Source: Mariaggregatimicrobium sp964498785 (GTDB lineage Bacteria; Zhuqueibacterota; Zhuqueibacteria; Thermofontimicrobiales; Thiofontviventaceae). Taken from it: DNA of 43,710 nt. The translations under genes and the position numbers were made by a program. The stretch covers positions 1-43,710 of the forward strand of contig CAZCJL010000057.1 in the NCBI GenBank assembly GCA_964498785.1, read 5' to 3'. The notes beneath the pieces were generated by a model, which saw nothing but the letters and a program-made list of their open reading frames with translations, searched no databases and was not told where the DNA came from. Shown piece after piece: positions 26,699 to 36,543 of the stretch (position 1 is its first letter; every line of letters starts with the position of its first letter).

Positions 26699-27970
26699 TC
26701 ATTCCAGGTTCGCTAAAATATAAGGTCCTTTAGGAATAACGACAATCCTTGCATTGTCACCATGCTTTTTCAGCGCCAGATCGATACCTGATTCTATGGA
26801 GGGAATATTTGTGACCAGCATTCGAGCTTTATCTTCCTCAGAGATGCTCCCGGAATACAAATAAACATCTGCTTTTTTTATCACTTTTACAAATTCTTCA
26901 AATTGCCATTGATCAACGACAAAATAATCATCCCGATAAATATCTTTCATGAACTGATCCACATCCTTAACTTCACGAACAAGTTGACTGAATTCTGGGC
27001 CTCCCAGACCTTCCCGGCATTCTGAGGCGAGAATGATGGTTCCATTGTCTTTAACAATCGGTAACGCGGCGGTCATGCCTTTTACAGATTGATAAAAAGT
27101 AGCATCAAGGGGGTAACCGGCAGAAGATGTGATAACAATATCCGCAGGATTATTAATTGTATCCTGAACATGATCCCGCACAAAATTAACGCCTGCTGCA
27201 TGCGCTTTTTCAAGATCGCCTGCAAATATCCCCGTGATTTGCCGTGTTTCATTGAGCGCGACATTTAACATAAAATCCATTCCAGCCATTCGGGCAATTT
27301 CCAAAACTTCCTCATGAAATGGATTGCCGTCGATAACGCCTTCCCGTGCATTGAGATGTTCTAAAATGGCGGGTCCATGCATCACTTTCACTGTTTCAAT
27401 GCTGGAAATTCCCGGACAAATCAGTTTGCGCCCACCGGAAAATCCTGCCATCAAATGTGGTTCGATGAATCCGGTGGTTATTTTCAGCTCTGCATTTACG
27501 TAAGTGGAATCGATCAGCACATCTGTCCCCTGTGATGTTTTTCCGATGTGTGTATGTGTTTTTCGCTCCTTTGCAAAATGGTTCACAATCCGGTAATTTT
27601 GCATAATATCCTCGCCGACCAGATATTCCAGTTCCTCGCCCTCATTTGGCCGATGGATTCCGGTGGCAATTAAAATCGTTATATTTTCCTTTTCAATGCC
27701 GTTATTTTCAAGAACGTTTAAAATAGGTGGCAGGATAATTTTATTGGGAACAGGTCTGGTAATATCGCAAATCACAATACATGCGGTTTCTTTGCCCTTT
27801 GCCAGTTCTGATAACGCAGGTGTGCCAATGGGATTTTCCAATGCCTGTTCAACTTTTGTTATCGGGTCGGGAATCGGAATGCTTGCCTGCATTTGCAACA
27901 CCTTCTCCAGATTTTGATCAGGCACCTCAACGGAAAGCCCTGTTTCGCCGTAATCTAAATTTACTTTCAT
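26699..27970 (-). CDS. LarA-family nickel-pincer racemase/epimerase
   Basis: A 423-aa protein of the LarA (DUF2088) family. Cofactor and catalytic residues known from lactate racemase are all visible: DITRPVP (D69, R72), ATGIHRP (H106), IEPHLMAGFSGGRK (H172, and K182 that binds the pincer), and VMHG (H198). The family racemises lactate or epimerises other 2-hydroxy acids and needs a cofactor made by LarB, LarC and LarE, which are not nearby. The start at 27970 has GGAAG upstream; an ATG 51 nt earlier does not. It lies directly upstream of rhaB, so lactate derived from L-lactaldehyde is an attractive substrate, but this is inference. Confidence 0.88.
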   Translation of the reverse strand: MKVNLDYGETGLSVEVPDQNLEKVLQMQASIPIPDPITKVEQALENPIGTPALSELAKGKETACIVICDITRPVPNKIILPPILNVLENNGIEKENITILIATGIHRPNEGEELEYLVGEDIMQNYRIVNHFAKERKTHTHIGKTSQGTDVLIDSTYVNAELKITTGFIEPHLMAGFSGGRKLICPGISSIETVKVMHGPAILEHLNAREGVIDGNPFHEEVLEIARMAGMDFMLNVALNETRQITGIFAGDLEKAHAAGVNFVRDHVQDTINNPADIVITSSAGYPLDATFYQSVKGMTAALPIVKDNGTIILASECREGLGGPEFSQLVREVKDVDQFMKDIYRDDYFVVDQWQFEEFVKVIKKADVYLYSGSISEEDKARMLVTNIPSIESGIDLALKKHGDNARIVVIPKGPYILANLE

Positions 27971-28057
27971 GATGATGCTTCCAATGGTTATAATTATTAG
28001 ATTTCGATAACACACAATCAATTATTGCCAATAATTTTTTTTCATTTCTGAAACACT

Positions 28058-29704
28058 CTATTTTTGCACTGCATTAAACCGTTCAGGGTAGTTGGCCCGA
28101 TCTTCATTTAAAATCCGATGTGCTACTTCATCTGTATCTTTGTATTTAACCCGCAACTGTTCAAGTCTTTGTTGAAGATCATGAACAATGTGCGCGTATT
28201 CAGGATTCTCAAAAACATTGGTCATTTCCTGGGGATCATTCTCTAAATCATACAATTCCCACTCATCCACATCAAAGTAAAAATGAATGAGTTTATAGCG
28301 ATCTGTTCTGATGCCACAATGGCGTTTTACCTGATGAACCGCCGGATACTCAAAGTAATGATAATAAACCGCATCACGCCAGTTAACCGGAGTTTTTCCT
28401 TTAAGGACGGGTACAAGGCTTTCTCCCTGCATGTCTTCCGGGATAGCGACTCCGGCAATATCAAGAAATGTTTCCGCAAAATCGATATTTTGTACCAGCG
28501 CCGCGCTCACAGAATTCGATTTTACCACACCGGGCCAGCGAACTAACAGCGGCGTACTAAACGATTCTTCATACATAAATCGCTTATCAAACCAGCCGTG
28601 CTCGCCAAGATAAAATCCCTGATCCGATGTATAAACAACCACCGTGTTTTCAGCGAGTCCGGATTGGTCGAGGTAATCGAGCAGACGCCCCACATTATCA
28701 TCCACTGAAGCCACGCAGCGCAAGTAATCCTTGATATATCGCTGATATTTCCATTGGGTGAGTTCTTTCTCGTTGCGGGGTTTGTTTTGTCTGAATTCTT
28801 CATTGCGACTTTGATAGGCTTTGTCCCACGCGTCCTGCTGGGCTTTTGTCATTCTATCATAATTTTGTTGATAAGCATTGCGCCCGCCTTCATCAGAACC
28901 GGGGACGCCAGTTGCATCTTCGGGTTTTAACTTCAAATCACCGGAAGGGCGCAGATCTTTCAATATAGACATTTCCTGCTCCCGGGCAGCACTGCCACGA
29001 TCGAAATAATCATCAAAAAGGGTTTCCGGTTCCGGAATTTTTTCATCATCCAGGGTTTCAAGATGATCCGGGCCAGGCCACCATGCCCGATGCGGCGCTT
29101 TGTGCTGGTACATCAATAAAAATGGTTTTTCCGGCTCACGGTCTCGTTTAAGCCAATCCAGCGCTACATCGGTGATAATATCTGTCGTATATCCCTCAAT
29201 ACGTTCTGTTCCGTTCGGAGTCCGGAAATCAGGATTATAATATTTACCTTGTCCCGGAAGCACTTTCCAGAAATCAAATCCCACTGGTTCAGATTTTAAA
29301 TGCCATTTTCCAATCATTGCGGTTTGATAGCCAGCGCCTTGCAATAGTTTTGTAAAAGTCGGCTGCGATCCGTCAAATATCCGACGATTGTCTGTCACCC
29401 CATTAATGTGACTGAATTTTCCGGTGAGAATTACTGCCCGGCTGGGCGCACAAATCGAATTTGTAACAAAACAGTTATCGAAACGCATCCCGTCGTTTGC
29501 AAGGCGATCTAAATTAGGTGTTTTGTTGATTTTGCTGCCGTAGCAACTCATTGCCTGGCGGGTATGATCGTCTGTCATAATGAATATAATATTCGGCCGT
29601 TTTTTTTTACCTCGGCCAAATCCGCAACCAGATAACATTAGTGAGGCTGCGCTTAATCCCCCAATTTTCATAAAGTCACGTCGTGCATAGTTTTTCGATT
29701 TCAT
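28058..29704 (-). CDS. Tat-exported lipoprotein sulfatase (S1 family)
   Basis: A 548-aa type I sulfatase. The formylglycine site is C85 in SICAPSRAVILTG; metal-binding Asp residues are in MTDDHTRQ (D45, D46) and YTSDQGFYLGEHGWFDKR. The N-terminus has a twin-arginine motif (RRDFMK) and a lipobox (LSGC, C27), predicting export after folding and lipid anchoring. The modified Cys needs an anaerobic or FGE-type maturase, not seen here. The substrate is probably a sulfated polysaccharide or its oligosaccharides, given the GH2 and sugar-kinase neighbours. AAAGGA 5 nt before the ATG. It lies 46 nt downstream of the GH2 gene. Confidence 0.93.
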   Translation of the reverse strand: MKSKNYARRDFMKIGGLSAASLMLSGCGFGRGKKKRPNIIFIMTDDHTRQAMSCYGSKINKTPNLDRLANDGMRFDNCFVTNSICAPSRAVILTGKFSHINGVTDNRRIFDGSQPTFTKLLQGAGYQTAMIGKWHLKSEPVGFDFWKVLPGQGKYYNPDFRTPNGTERIEGYTTDIITDVALDWLKRDREPEKPFLLMYQHKAPHRAWWPGPDHLETLDDEKIPEPETLFDDYFDRGSAAREQEMSILKDLRPSGDLKLKPEDATGVPGSDEGGRNAYQQNYDRMTKAQQDAWDKAYQSRNEEFRQNKPRNEKELTQWKYQRYIKDYLRCVASVDDNVGRLLDYLDQSGLAENTVVVYTSDQGFYLGEHGWFDKRFMYEESFSTPLLVRWPGVVKSNSVSAALVQNIDFAETFLDIAGVAIPEDMQGESLVPVLKGKTPVNWRDAVYYHYFEYPAVHQVKRHCGIRTDRYKLIHFYFDVDEWELYDLENDPQEMTNVFENPEYAHIVHDLQQRLEQLRVKYKDTDEVAHRILNEDRANYPERFNAVQK

Positions 29705-29750
29705 AATTATCCTTTTTTTGACTATTCAAATAATGATACGTTACAGTGAT

Positions 29751-32700
29751 TCATTCGCCATTTTCTGTTAGCTGCGTTTCGGAAAATCGATGCTTTTGTT
29801 TCATTTGATCTGTAAAATCAAATACTGAATGATCTAAACTAAAAAATGTGTGCTGCCCGATTGCAACTCCCATTCCTGTTAAAAGCTGACTCATTAACCG
29901 GCGTCCTTTTTTCCCCCCTTTTGGTAAATCTAATTGACAGATGAGAAAATATCCGTCGCCATTTTTTATTTTTAATGTAACTGCATTGCGGTTGAGAAAC
30001 CAGTTTGCCCGGCGTTCGTCTTTTCCGGCATGGATATATTCTCCGCCGTATTCCGGGCGACTCCAGTCGATCTTCCAATTGCTCATGAGAATTGAACACG
30101 TATCGGATAAAGCTACGGGATTCATCCCCTCAATTTCAACGCCGTACTCAAACATATCGATATCATCCCAATGCAGATCGTCGTTACTGATGCCGGTTAA
30201 CAGAGGATCGTAATTTGGTTCAAAAGGCTGCGGAACCAGAATATTGTCATAATATTCGACAAAATCTTTCGGAGTATCCCGACGCGTCCAGGAAATTGCC
30301 GCTTTCACGCAGTGTTTGGTTTCTCCCTGATACGGCGCGGTCAAATTAAGTTTTGGATGGATGAGTCGTCGGGCAAATTCAAGATTCTCCGAAGATAGTG
30401 CCGGGATGAATACTTTACCGCCAGCAGTCGTAAATGAATCTAACACGTCTGTTTGCAGGATTTGCAGATCAGTTAATGAATCACTTAAATTGTATAAAAA
30501 CGTACGATCTTTTGAGTTCAACAACTGTTCGGAGGATTCTAATACGTCATAAATAACAGCAATCGAATCAATAAATGTTCTAAATTTTGTATCTGCCAGT
30601 AAAAGCACAGATGGTCTCTCGTTTTCGACTTGATAATCAAGGACATATTCAATCATCTTTTTGAATAACCAACCTGCAACCGGTTCTACCTGAAAGTCGG
30701 GAATAATATTGAGTGAAGTGAACACTGCAACACCCGCGCCCTGAAAAGATTCATGGAGCGCTGAAGTCTTTCCGTCTTTATCTCCGCTTAGAATGATGCG
30801 GGAATTGTAGCCAGGTTCCGGCCGAATCAGGGAGTGATGAATCGCGCCTCCGTTCCATAACGTGAAATCTTCCTGTCCTAATTCAGAAAGAATTCGATGT
30901 TTTGATCCGTTTAGCAAGTAGCGCGCCGCCGGAACAATTTCTTGCTTAGATCCCACAAAACCATTTTCAACAATTTCATAGGTTTTTCCTGATTTGACTC
31001 GCAATGAATCAATTGTCAGCCCTGTTGTCATCTCTGGCATAAGGTCGCGAATGATGACAGTATACATCTGTTGAGCGCCTTTACTCCAGTTGTGCCCCAG
31101 CGTTATCTTTCCTGGTTCAAACTGTTTCGAGTAAATTCTGAATGAGATAATATCTGATGTTGTACAAATGCGTTCATCATGTTGTTGCCAGTCCTTAAGC
31201 CAGGCGGGCAATTCATCAGGTCGCCAGTCATAACCCACATAAACAGTCACCAATTTGTTAATACGAAAACTCAGGAACTCATTATTATCGTTGTTAACTG
31301 TCATTTTACCGGCTTCAAAATCATCCAGTGCGGTCATAATGTAAGTGGCATTTTTCAGATACGCCGGTACTTGGGTAAACATATATTCGGAATCTATGGA
31401 GTAATAAGCGCCGGATGTGCGCAGGGATAAATCAACAGAGGTTTTCTTTTTTTGATGAACCAATGAAATTAATTTTCCGCCATTTTTAAAATATGACGCC
31501 CAGGTCGTGTCTTGCGGAATATGACTGAACTGCGATGATAAAATCAAATTATAATTTTGCAGTACATTTGTTTCCGCAGAATCGATAAACGCATTAAAGG
31601 GAATTTTGATTTCCCGCAGAAATTCCTGCATTAATTGATCCGGGTGCGGGACGCCAATCGTATTTTGGTCAATTTCGGATATATGCGCTAATTTAAATTT
31701 GGGGTAAATTTTAGCCGGAATGCGATAGGCAAAACCTGGTTCATCTTCGAAATAAAATTGCCGGACAAAATGAACTTCTGTGAGAGTATCGACCACCGGA
31801 ATATCAAAATATAATTCAATTTCGTCCTGGATATCGCCGGGCACAAGATATAAAAAGATTGAATTTTCCCACAGAACATCGCCATTCCTGGTTTCTATCC
31901 AACATTTAAGTTCATCTGCTGGTTGCAGATCTTCATATATTAATTTGGATAAGAAAACGATTTGATCACCCGAAAAAAAAGACCGTATATCCGGAATATC
32001 AAAAAAACGAACAGGTTGCAAATATTTTTCAAAGCAATAAAAACCTGGTAACGGTTCAAATATTGGCTGCTTCTGATCCCAAATGTTAACAGTGGAAGAT
32101 ATTGATTTAATGAAAGCTCCTTTTATTCCTGGTTGCGTGAAATCAGGCCATTCGAGCTTGATCCCCTGATGATTATTGATCGGCTGCCAGCGTAAAAAAT
32201 TATAAGCAAAATTTGGTATGATAACCGCGTTTACCTGGTACTGTATTCCGTCAAAAAATGCCCCACCGTTGACGCGTGCGAGATTATCATAAATCTGATA
32301 ACAGCCGTCATACCAGGTTCCGGTTGCATAATCCTGACTGGTGATTTCCGTGCCGGCGCTACCACTGTGTAGTGGTCGCTTTGGGTTCCGAACGTTACCG
32401 ATTTCGCTCCACATCATGGATTTATTCGCGCCGGATTGATCCCACCTGTTGAAAATATCCTCTGCATCTCCCTGATGTCCGATTACATCGCTTTGCACTG
32501 AATTCGCTGCATTTAATAGAGAATAAACCGGACGGGTATGATCCTGACTGCGGATATAGTTGATGAGTTGATTTCGGTCCGAATCCTTCAATTGAATGAG
32601 TTTATCTGAAAGTGACCACATAATAACAGACGGGTGATTTCGATAGGTCTTGATCAATTGTTCTAAATGTCCCTGCCACAAATAGTCGTGTTCAGGTATT

Positions 32701-33872
32701 TGTTCATTAAATGCAGGTTCTGCTACGAGCAGAAAACCAAGTTCGTCAGCAGTCTCAACCAGTACTTTATGTCGCGGATAATGTGACAGCCGCATAAAAT
32801 TCAATCCAAGATTTTTTAATGACTGAATCCATTGTCTGGCATATTCCTTTGTTCCCTGGATATCTCCGAGAGAATGACCATCATTGCCGCGCAAAAATAA
32901 TTTTCTCCCGTTAAAATAAAGATGCGGGCCTTGCCATGAAATTTCTCTGAATCCGAATGAGCGGCAGGACATATCAAGCGGAGAACCGTTTTCATCATAT
33001 AGAACTGTGTGAAGCTGATATAAATATGGATCGTGCGGGAACCAGAGGCGCGCTGTTTCCCATAATGAATCGCAAATAAATATTTCTCGTTCAGTCCCGG
33101 CGATTTTTTGCCAGCCACCATCAAAGATAAAAACGACTTCACCGGATGCATCAGTGATAAAATTACGAATAAAAAACTGCACTAATTTTTCTGTTTTATT
33201 TCGGACAGGTATTTCGCACTGGATTCGAGCATTGCTAACAGATGTTATCAGAAAAATATCGTCTTCAATCACCAGGCGCGTTGGATAGGCTTTTAAATAT
33301 GTGTCCTGCCAAACGCCGCGGTTATCCATGTTTTCGCAACCGTCTGTGAACCCATCAGTAGAATCGACCACAATTTCAATGATATTTTCACCAGACTTTA
33401 GCAATGAACCAACATCGACTTCAAACGGGAAATAGCCGTCATTAAATTTACCGGCATACATTCCATTTACATAAATACGCCCCTGGTGAAAACAACCACC
33501 GCAATAGAAATGAATGTTCATTTCATTCATGGACGCTAAAACCTCAAAGGAGCGCCTGTAAGTACCCCCCTTTCGCGTCCAGCGATTGGGATAATCGAAA
33601 ATATTCCAATAATATCGCGCCCATTTCCCTTCCCGCGCGATTGAATAACAACCTGGCACACGAATCTGCGTCCAGATAATATCAGTATCACATTTAAAAT
33701 CCCAGAGTCCGTTTAAACAATGCTGTAAACGAATTGGTTGTTCAGGCAGGGAATCTGGCAGGTTAATCTCGTGATGTTGAGAAATTGTTGAATTTTGGTG
33801 AGCGTCGGCAGGATGCTGAATTAACAGTGAGAGAAAATATATAGTTAGGAAAACCGAATTGCGAATATTCAT
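29751..33872 (-). CDS. Large secreted GH2-family protein with altered acid/base site
   Basis: A 1373-aa exported protein (signal peptide about 1-24). Residues about 45-200 are the GH2 sugar-binding jelly roll (IYVNGMYAGKFNDGYFPF), 200-310 the Ig-like domain and 312 to about 600 the TIM barrel (LRGNDGHSLG, MRLSHYPRH). The nucleophile-side Glu is probably E490 (MWSEIGN). The acid/base site, normally NHPSVIMWSLGNE, reads SLSDK, so Asn-Glu is Asp423-Lys424. The last 770 residues are not recognised; parts look like beta-sandwich and flavodoxin-like folds. It may be a non-hydrolysing binding protein or use a shifted acid. AAAGG precedes the ATG. It probably starts the polysaccharide operon with the sulfatase. 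Confidence 0.85.
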   Translation of the reverse strand: MNIRNSVFLTIYFLSLLIQHPADAHQNSTISQHHEINLPDSLPEQPIRLQHCLNGLWDFKCDTDIIWTQIRVPGCYSIAREGKWARYYWNIFDYPNRWTRKGGTYRRSFEVLASMNEMNIHFYCGGCFHQGRIYVNGMYAGKFNDGYFPFEVDVGSLLKSGENIIEIVVDSTDGFTDGCENMDNRGVWQDTYLKAYPTRLVIEDDIFLITSVSNARIQCEIPVRNKTEKLVQFFIRNFITDASGEVVFIFDGGWQKIAGTEREIFICDSLWETARLWFPHDPYLYQLHTVLYDENGSPLDMSCRSFGFREISWQGPHLYFNGRKLFLRGNDGHSLGDIQGTKEYARQWIQSLKNLGLNFMRLSHYPRHKVLVETADELGFLLVAEPAFNEQIPEHDYLWQGHLEQLIKTYRNHPSVIMWSLSDKLIQLKDSDRNQLINYIRSQDHTRPVYSLLNAANSVQSDVIGHQGDAEDIFNRWDQSGANKSMMWSEIGNVRNPKRPLHSGSAGTEITSQDYATGTWYDGCYQIYDNLARVNGGAFFDGIQYQVNAVIIPNFAYNFLRWQPINNHQGIKLEWPDFTQPGIKGAFIKSISSTVNIWDQKQPIFEPLPGFYCFEKYLQPVRFFDIPDIRSFFSGDQIVFLSKLIYEDLQPADELKCWIETRNGDVLWENSIFLYLVPGDIQDEIELYFDIPVVDTLTEVHFVRQFYFEDEPGFAYRIPAKIYPKFKLAHISEIDQNTIGVPHPDQLMQEFLREIKIPFNAFIDSAETNVLQNYNLILSSQFSHIPQDTTWASYFKNGGKLISLVHQKKKTSVDLSLRTSGAYYSIDSEYMFTQVPAYLKNATYIMTALDDFEAGKMTVNNDNNEFLSFRINKLVTVYVGYDWRPDELPAWLKDWQQHDERICTTSDIISFRIYSKQFEPGKITLGHNWSKGAQQMYTVIIRDLMPEMTTGLTIDSLRVKSGKTYEIVENGFVGSKQEIVPAARYLLNGSKHRILSELGQEDFTLWNGGAIHHSLIRPEPGYNSRIILSGDKDGKTSALHESFQGAGVAVFTSLNIIPDFQVEPVAGWLFKKMIEYVLDYQVENERPSVLLLADTKFRTFIDSIAVIYDVLESSEQLLNSKDRTFLYNLSDSLTDLQILQTDVLDSFTTAGGKVFIPALSSENLEFARRLIHPKLNLTAPYQGETKHCVKAAISWTRRDTPKDFVEYYDNILVPQPFEPNYDPLLTGISNDDLHWDDIDMFEYGVEIEGMNPVALSDTCSILMSNWKIDWSRPEYGGEYIHAGKDERRANWFLNRNAVTLKIKNGDGYFLICQLDLPKGGKKGRRLMSQLLTGMGVAIGQHTFFSLDHSVFDFTDQMKQKHRFSETQLTENGE

Positions 33873-34115
33873 TTTTTGTTACCTTTGTTTAGGAAATTAT
33901 CTTACGCTTGTTGAAAAATTTATCACCTCTAAGCGGATTCGTATTGTCGAAAAAATCTTTGGCACTGATTCGACGCGAATTCGAAAAACGTAGGACGCTT
34001 TAGGTTATTATCTGAGAGAATCGCACGAATATTATCAAAGGCTGGCTGTTACACGATTTTGTCTCATGCATTTTATCTTACAGTCATTTTCTAACCTGCA
34101 TTATTCACAAAACGT

Positions 34116-34248
34116 GCCACAGAGATCACAGGAAAACAGCACCTTTTGTGCACATTACTTTTCAGACTGAGTTAAGAAAAATTCGAGTTGCTATTGTTTG
34201 CGTCACGTTTTGAAAATAAAAAATCTGTGTACTCTGAGACTCTGTGGC
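34116..34248. repeat. 133-bp inverted-repeat element, 'GCCACAGAG' type
   Basis: The stretch begins GCCACAGAG (34116-34124), followed by ATCACAG, and ends CTCTGTGGC (34240-34248), preceded by CTGTGTACTCTGAGA, so both termini point inward with the same sequence. No coding frame lies inside. This GCCACAGAG...CTCTGTGGC pattern resembles short intergenic repeats in several environmental bacterial genomes; that is from memory. It fills most of the 391-nt gap between the permease and GH2 genes. The rest of the gap (33873-34115) shows only AT-rich DNA with a direct ATTCG repeat near 33977. Confidence 0.55.
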
Positions 34249-34263
34249 TATGAATTTTTCAGG

Positions 34264-36543
34264 CTAAATTATTTTTCGAATAAGTAATCGCAATCCTTCG
34301 GTTGCCTTTACCATGACAAGGGGTTTATTGCACTTACGAGCCAGTTCCAGTGGAAACGATCCTTTAACCATTTGGCTGATCATAGTTTCCCGGCTCGCGC
34401 CGATAATGACCAGATCGTAATCCCCGTTATTTGCCTCATTCAGTATCGCATCGAACACATTTTTCGCGATAATATATTTTGGCTCGAAAAGTTCACGGTT
34501 TAAATCTTTGATTTTCACGGCAGCATCCAGAAAATCTTCAATGTCATGAGTTTTTGCACCGGGACGAGTGACATTGAGGGGGAATATTTTGCCATGCTTA
34601 TTATCTGCCAGAATAGATGCGATTTCAAAGGCAAAGACTCCATCGGGTCCACCGGCAAACGGAACTAAAATCCGCTTGTAATTCAATTCCGTGCATCCTT
34701 TGAACACCACCACGTTGCAGGGCGCGTTTTCAACAACAGGATCGATGGTGCTGCCAAACAGAAAACGCCTGCGCTGCGCCTCCCTTCCGGGCCAGCCAAG
34801 GATTAACAAATCGGTTTTCTTTTCGCGTGTTGCCATGACAATGCCGCGGGCGGCATTGCGGCAATAGCGTATCGTGGTTGTAATAGGAAATCGTGGCTCC
34901 AGATAAAGCATTGCCTCGGTAATGGCTTCCTTGCCGGTGAGCATGTATTTCCCGGCATCTGACAATGGAACCTGTTCCGGCGTCACGACCATGTGAAGCA
35001 ATTCCACCTGAGCATCTTTTGCCTGGCTGATCTTCAATGTGTTGCTAACCAATTGCAGGGCAGTATCAGGATTCGCCACCGGAACCATGATCTTATACTT
35101 TTTTGTTTCCGGCGATTTCTCTTCTTCCAGAACGAGAATCTCATCCTGGGTTGTAGTGGCATGTGTTCGGGCATATAGCCAATAAATGGCTGCACCGGCC
35201 CCAATCCAGAGCGGCGCTACGATCCATGCTAACAGGCTCATGTGAATGAGCCACACTGCAAGCAGCGCCTGTAAAATAATTGCCAGAATCGGGATGACCG
35301 GAAAAAATGGCATGACGTATCCATAATTCAATTCATCTGCCATGTGCCGACGGATTTTAATAACAGAAAGATTCACTGTAAAAAACAAGAACAAAAACAT
35401 GATACTGGCGCTGGAAGCCACATCCATGGTCGGTAAAAATGTGGCAACGCTGAGCACGATCAGCGAGCTATAAAGTAGAGCAAAATATGGAGTTTTTTGC
35501 TTCTTTGATATTTTGGCAAAAAAGCCGGGCAACATTCGATCTCTCCCCAACGCGTATGAAACACGGGTGGCAGAGTAAATCGTCGCATTTAAGGCAGAGG
35601 TTGAGGCGAAAATAACAGTGAGCGTGACGATAAAAATACCCAGTGGCATCAGCCGTTGCACCGCCATCCCGAATCCCTTTTCCTTGAATGAGCCGATCCA
35701 TTCCCACGGAGCGCCTTCCACGCCCGGACTTCCTGTTTTCACACTGATGATCGCGGCGAATGAAACAATAATATAAGTAGTGACAACGATAATAATAGAA
35801 TACAACATCGCCTTTGGGATATTTTTTTGCGGATCAATGGTTTCATCACCTGCCTGGGCAATCACTTCAAATCCTTCAAACGCGACATACGTAAATCCCA
35901 TGGTAATTAATAACTGACTCCATCCATTGGGCATAAATGGTTCGAAATTTTGCAATCGGCTCGGATCTTTGATCACAACAAAAATACCAACAATTCCGAT
36001 AATTCCCAACATGATCGTTTGCCCCAGTGTAAACAATGCGCCGGTTTTTCCGGTTTCCGAGGCCCCGCGATAATTGATATAAATGAACACACCGGCAATG
36101 ATTACCGCAACAATTTTTTGCATGTAATATTCCCGGAACGGAAGCCAGCCCAACAATCCCAGTTGTTCAAAAAAATGTAACGTGTAAATCGCAAATGTCA
36201 GCGCATAAACGCTGCCAGCGACACTGGATGCAAACCATTCCATCCATCCGGCAAGAAAACTGGTGCCGCGGCCAAACGCAATTCGGGCGAAATTATAAGC
36301 CCCCCCTGCTTTGGGAATGGCTGAGCTTAATTCCGCGTACGACATCGCGGTGAACATTCCCAGTAATCCGTTCAGAGTAAACGTCAGAATGACGCCTCCG
36401 GGACCGGCGACACGTATCGCATTTCCGATTCCCAGAAAAACCCCGGCGCCAATCATCATTCCAACACCCATCATCGTGACATGAAAAAGATTTAGTTCCC
36501 GGGATAATTCAGACGAAATGGGTGATTCAGGTTTTTGAGCCAC
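34264..36543 (-). CDS. APC-superfamily amino acid permease with tandem UspA domains
   Basis: A 759-aa protein. Residues about 15-455 hold 12 membrane helices with the APC signature GVGMMIGAGVFLGIG in helix 1 and YAELSSAIPKAGGAYNFAR. Residues about 475-610 and 620-750 are two universal-stress-protein-like domains (KYKIMVPVANPD; KRILVPFAGGPDG ... IGASRETMISQMVKGSFPLELARKCNKPLVMVK), the second with a G-x2-G-x9-G-like nucleotide loop. The combination is known for bacterial amino acid permeases; the soluble part probably tunes transport by nucleotide binding. The start is GTG with AGAGGA upstream, and it overlaps a small membrane-protein gene. Confidence 0.92.
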   Translation of the reverse strand: MAQKPESPISSELSRELNLFHVTMMGVGMMIGAGVFLGIGNAIRVAGPGGVILTFTLNGLLGMFTAMSYAELSSAIPKAGGAYNFARIAFGRGTSFLAGWMEWFASSVAGSVYALTFAIYTLHFFEQLGLLGWLPFREYYMQKIVAVIIAGVFIYINYRGASETGKTGALFTLGQTIMLGIIGIVGIFVVIKDPSRLQNFEPFMPNGWSQLLITMGFTYVAFEGFEVIAQAGDETIDPQKNIPKAMLYSIIIVVTTYIIVSFAAIISVKTGSPGVEGAPWEWIGSFKEKGFGMAVQRLMPLGIFIVTLTVIFASTSALNATIYSATRVSYALGRDRMLPGFFAKISKKQKTPYFALLYSSLIVLSVATFLPTMDVASSASIMFLFLFFTVNLSVIKIRRHMADELNYGYVMPFFPVIPILAIILQALLAVWLIHMSLLAWIVAPLWIGAGAAIYWLYARTHATTTQDEILVLEEEKSPETKKYKIMVPVANPDTALQLVSNTLKISQAKDAQVELLHMVVTPEQVPLSDAGKYMLTGKEAITEAMLYLEPRFPITTTIRYCRNAARGIVMATREKKTDLLILGWPGREAQRRRFLFGSTIDPVVENAPCNVVVFKGCTELNYKRILVPFAGGPDGVFAFEIASILADNKHGKIFPLNVTRPGAKTHDIEDFLDAAVKIKDLNRELFEPKYIIAKNVFDAILNEANNGDYDLVIIGASRETMISQMVKGSFPLELARKCNKPLVMVKATEGLRLLIRKII

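Noticed and set aside
28026..28048. ATTATT-GCC-AATAAT hairpin followed by eight T on the plus strand
   Set aside because: The stem is only A-T pairs, and no plus-strand gene ends here, so it is not listed as a terminator.
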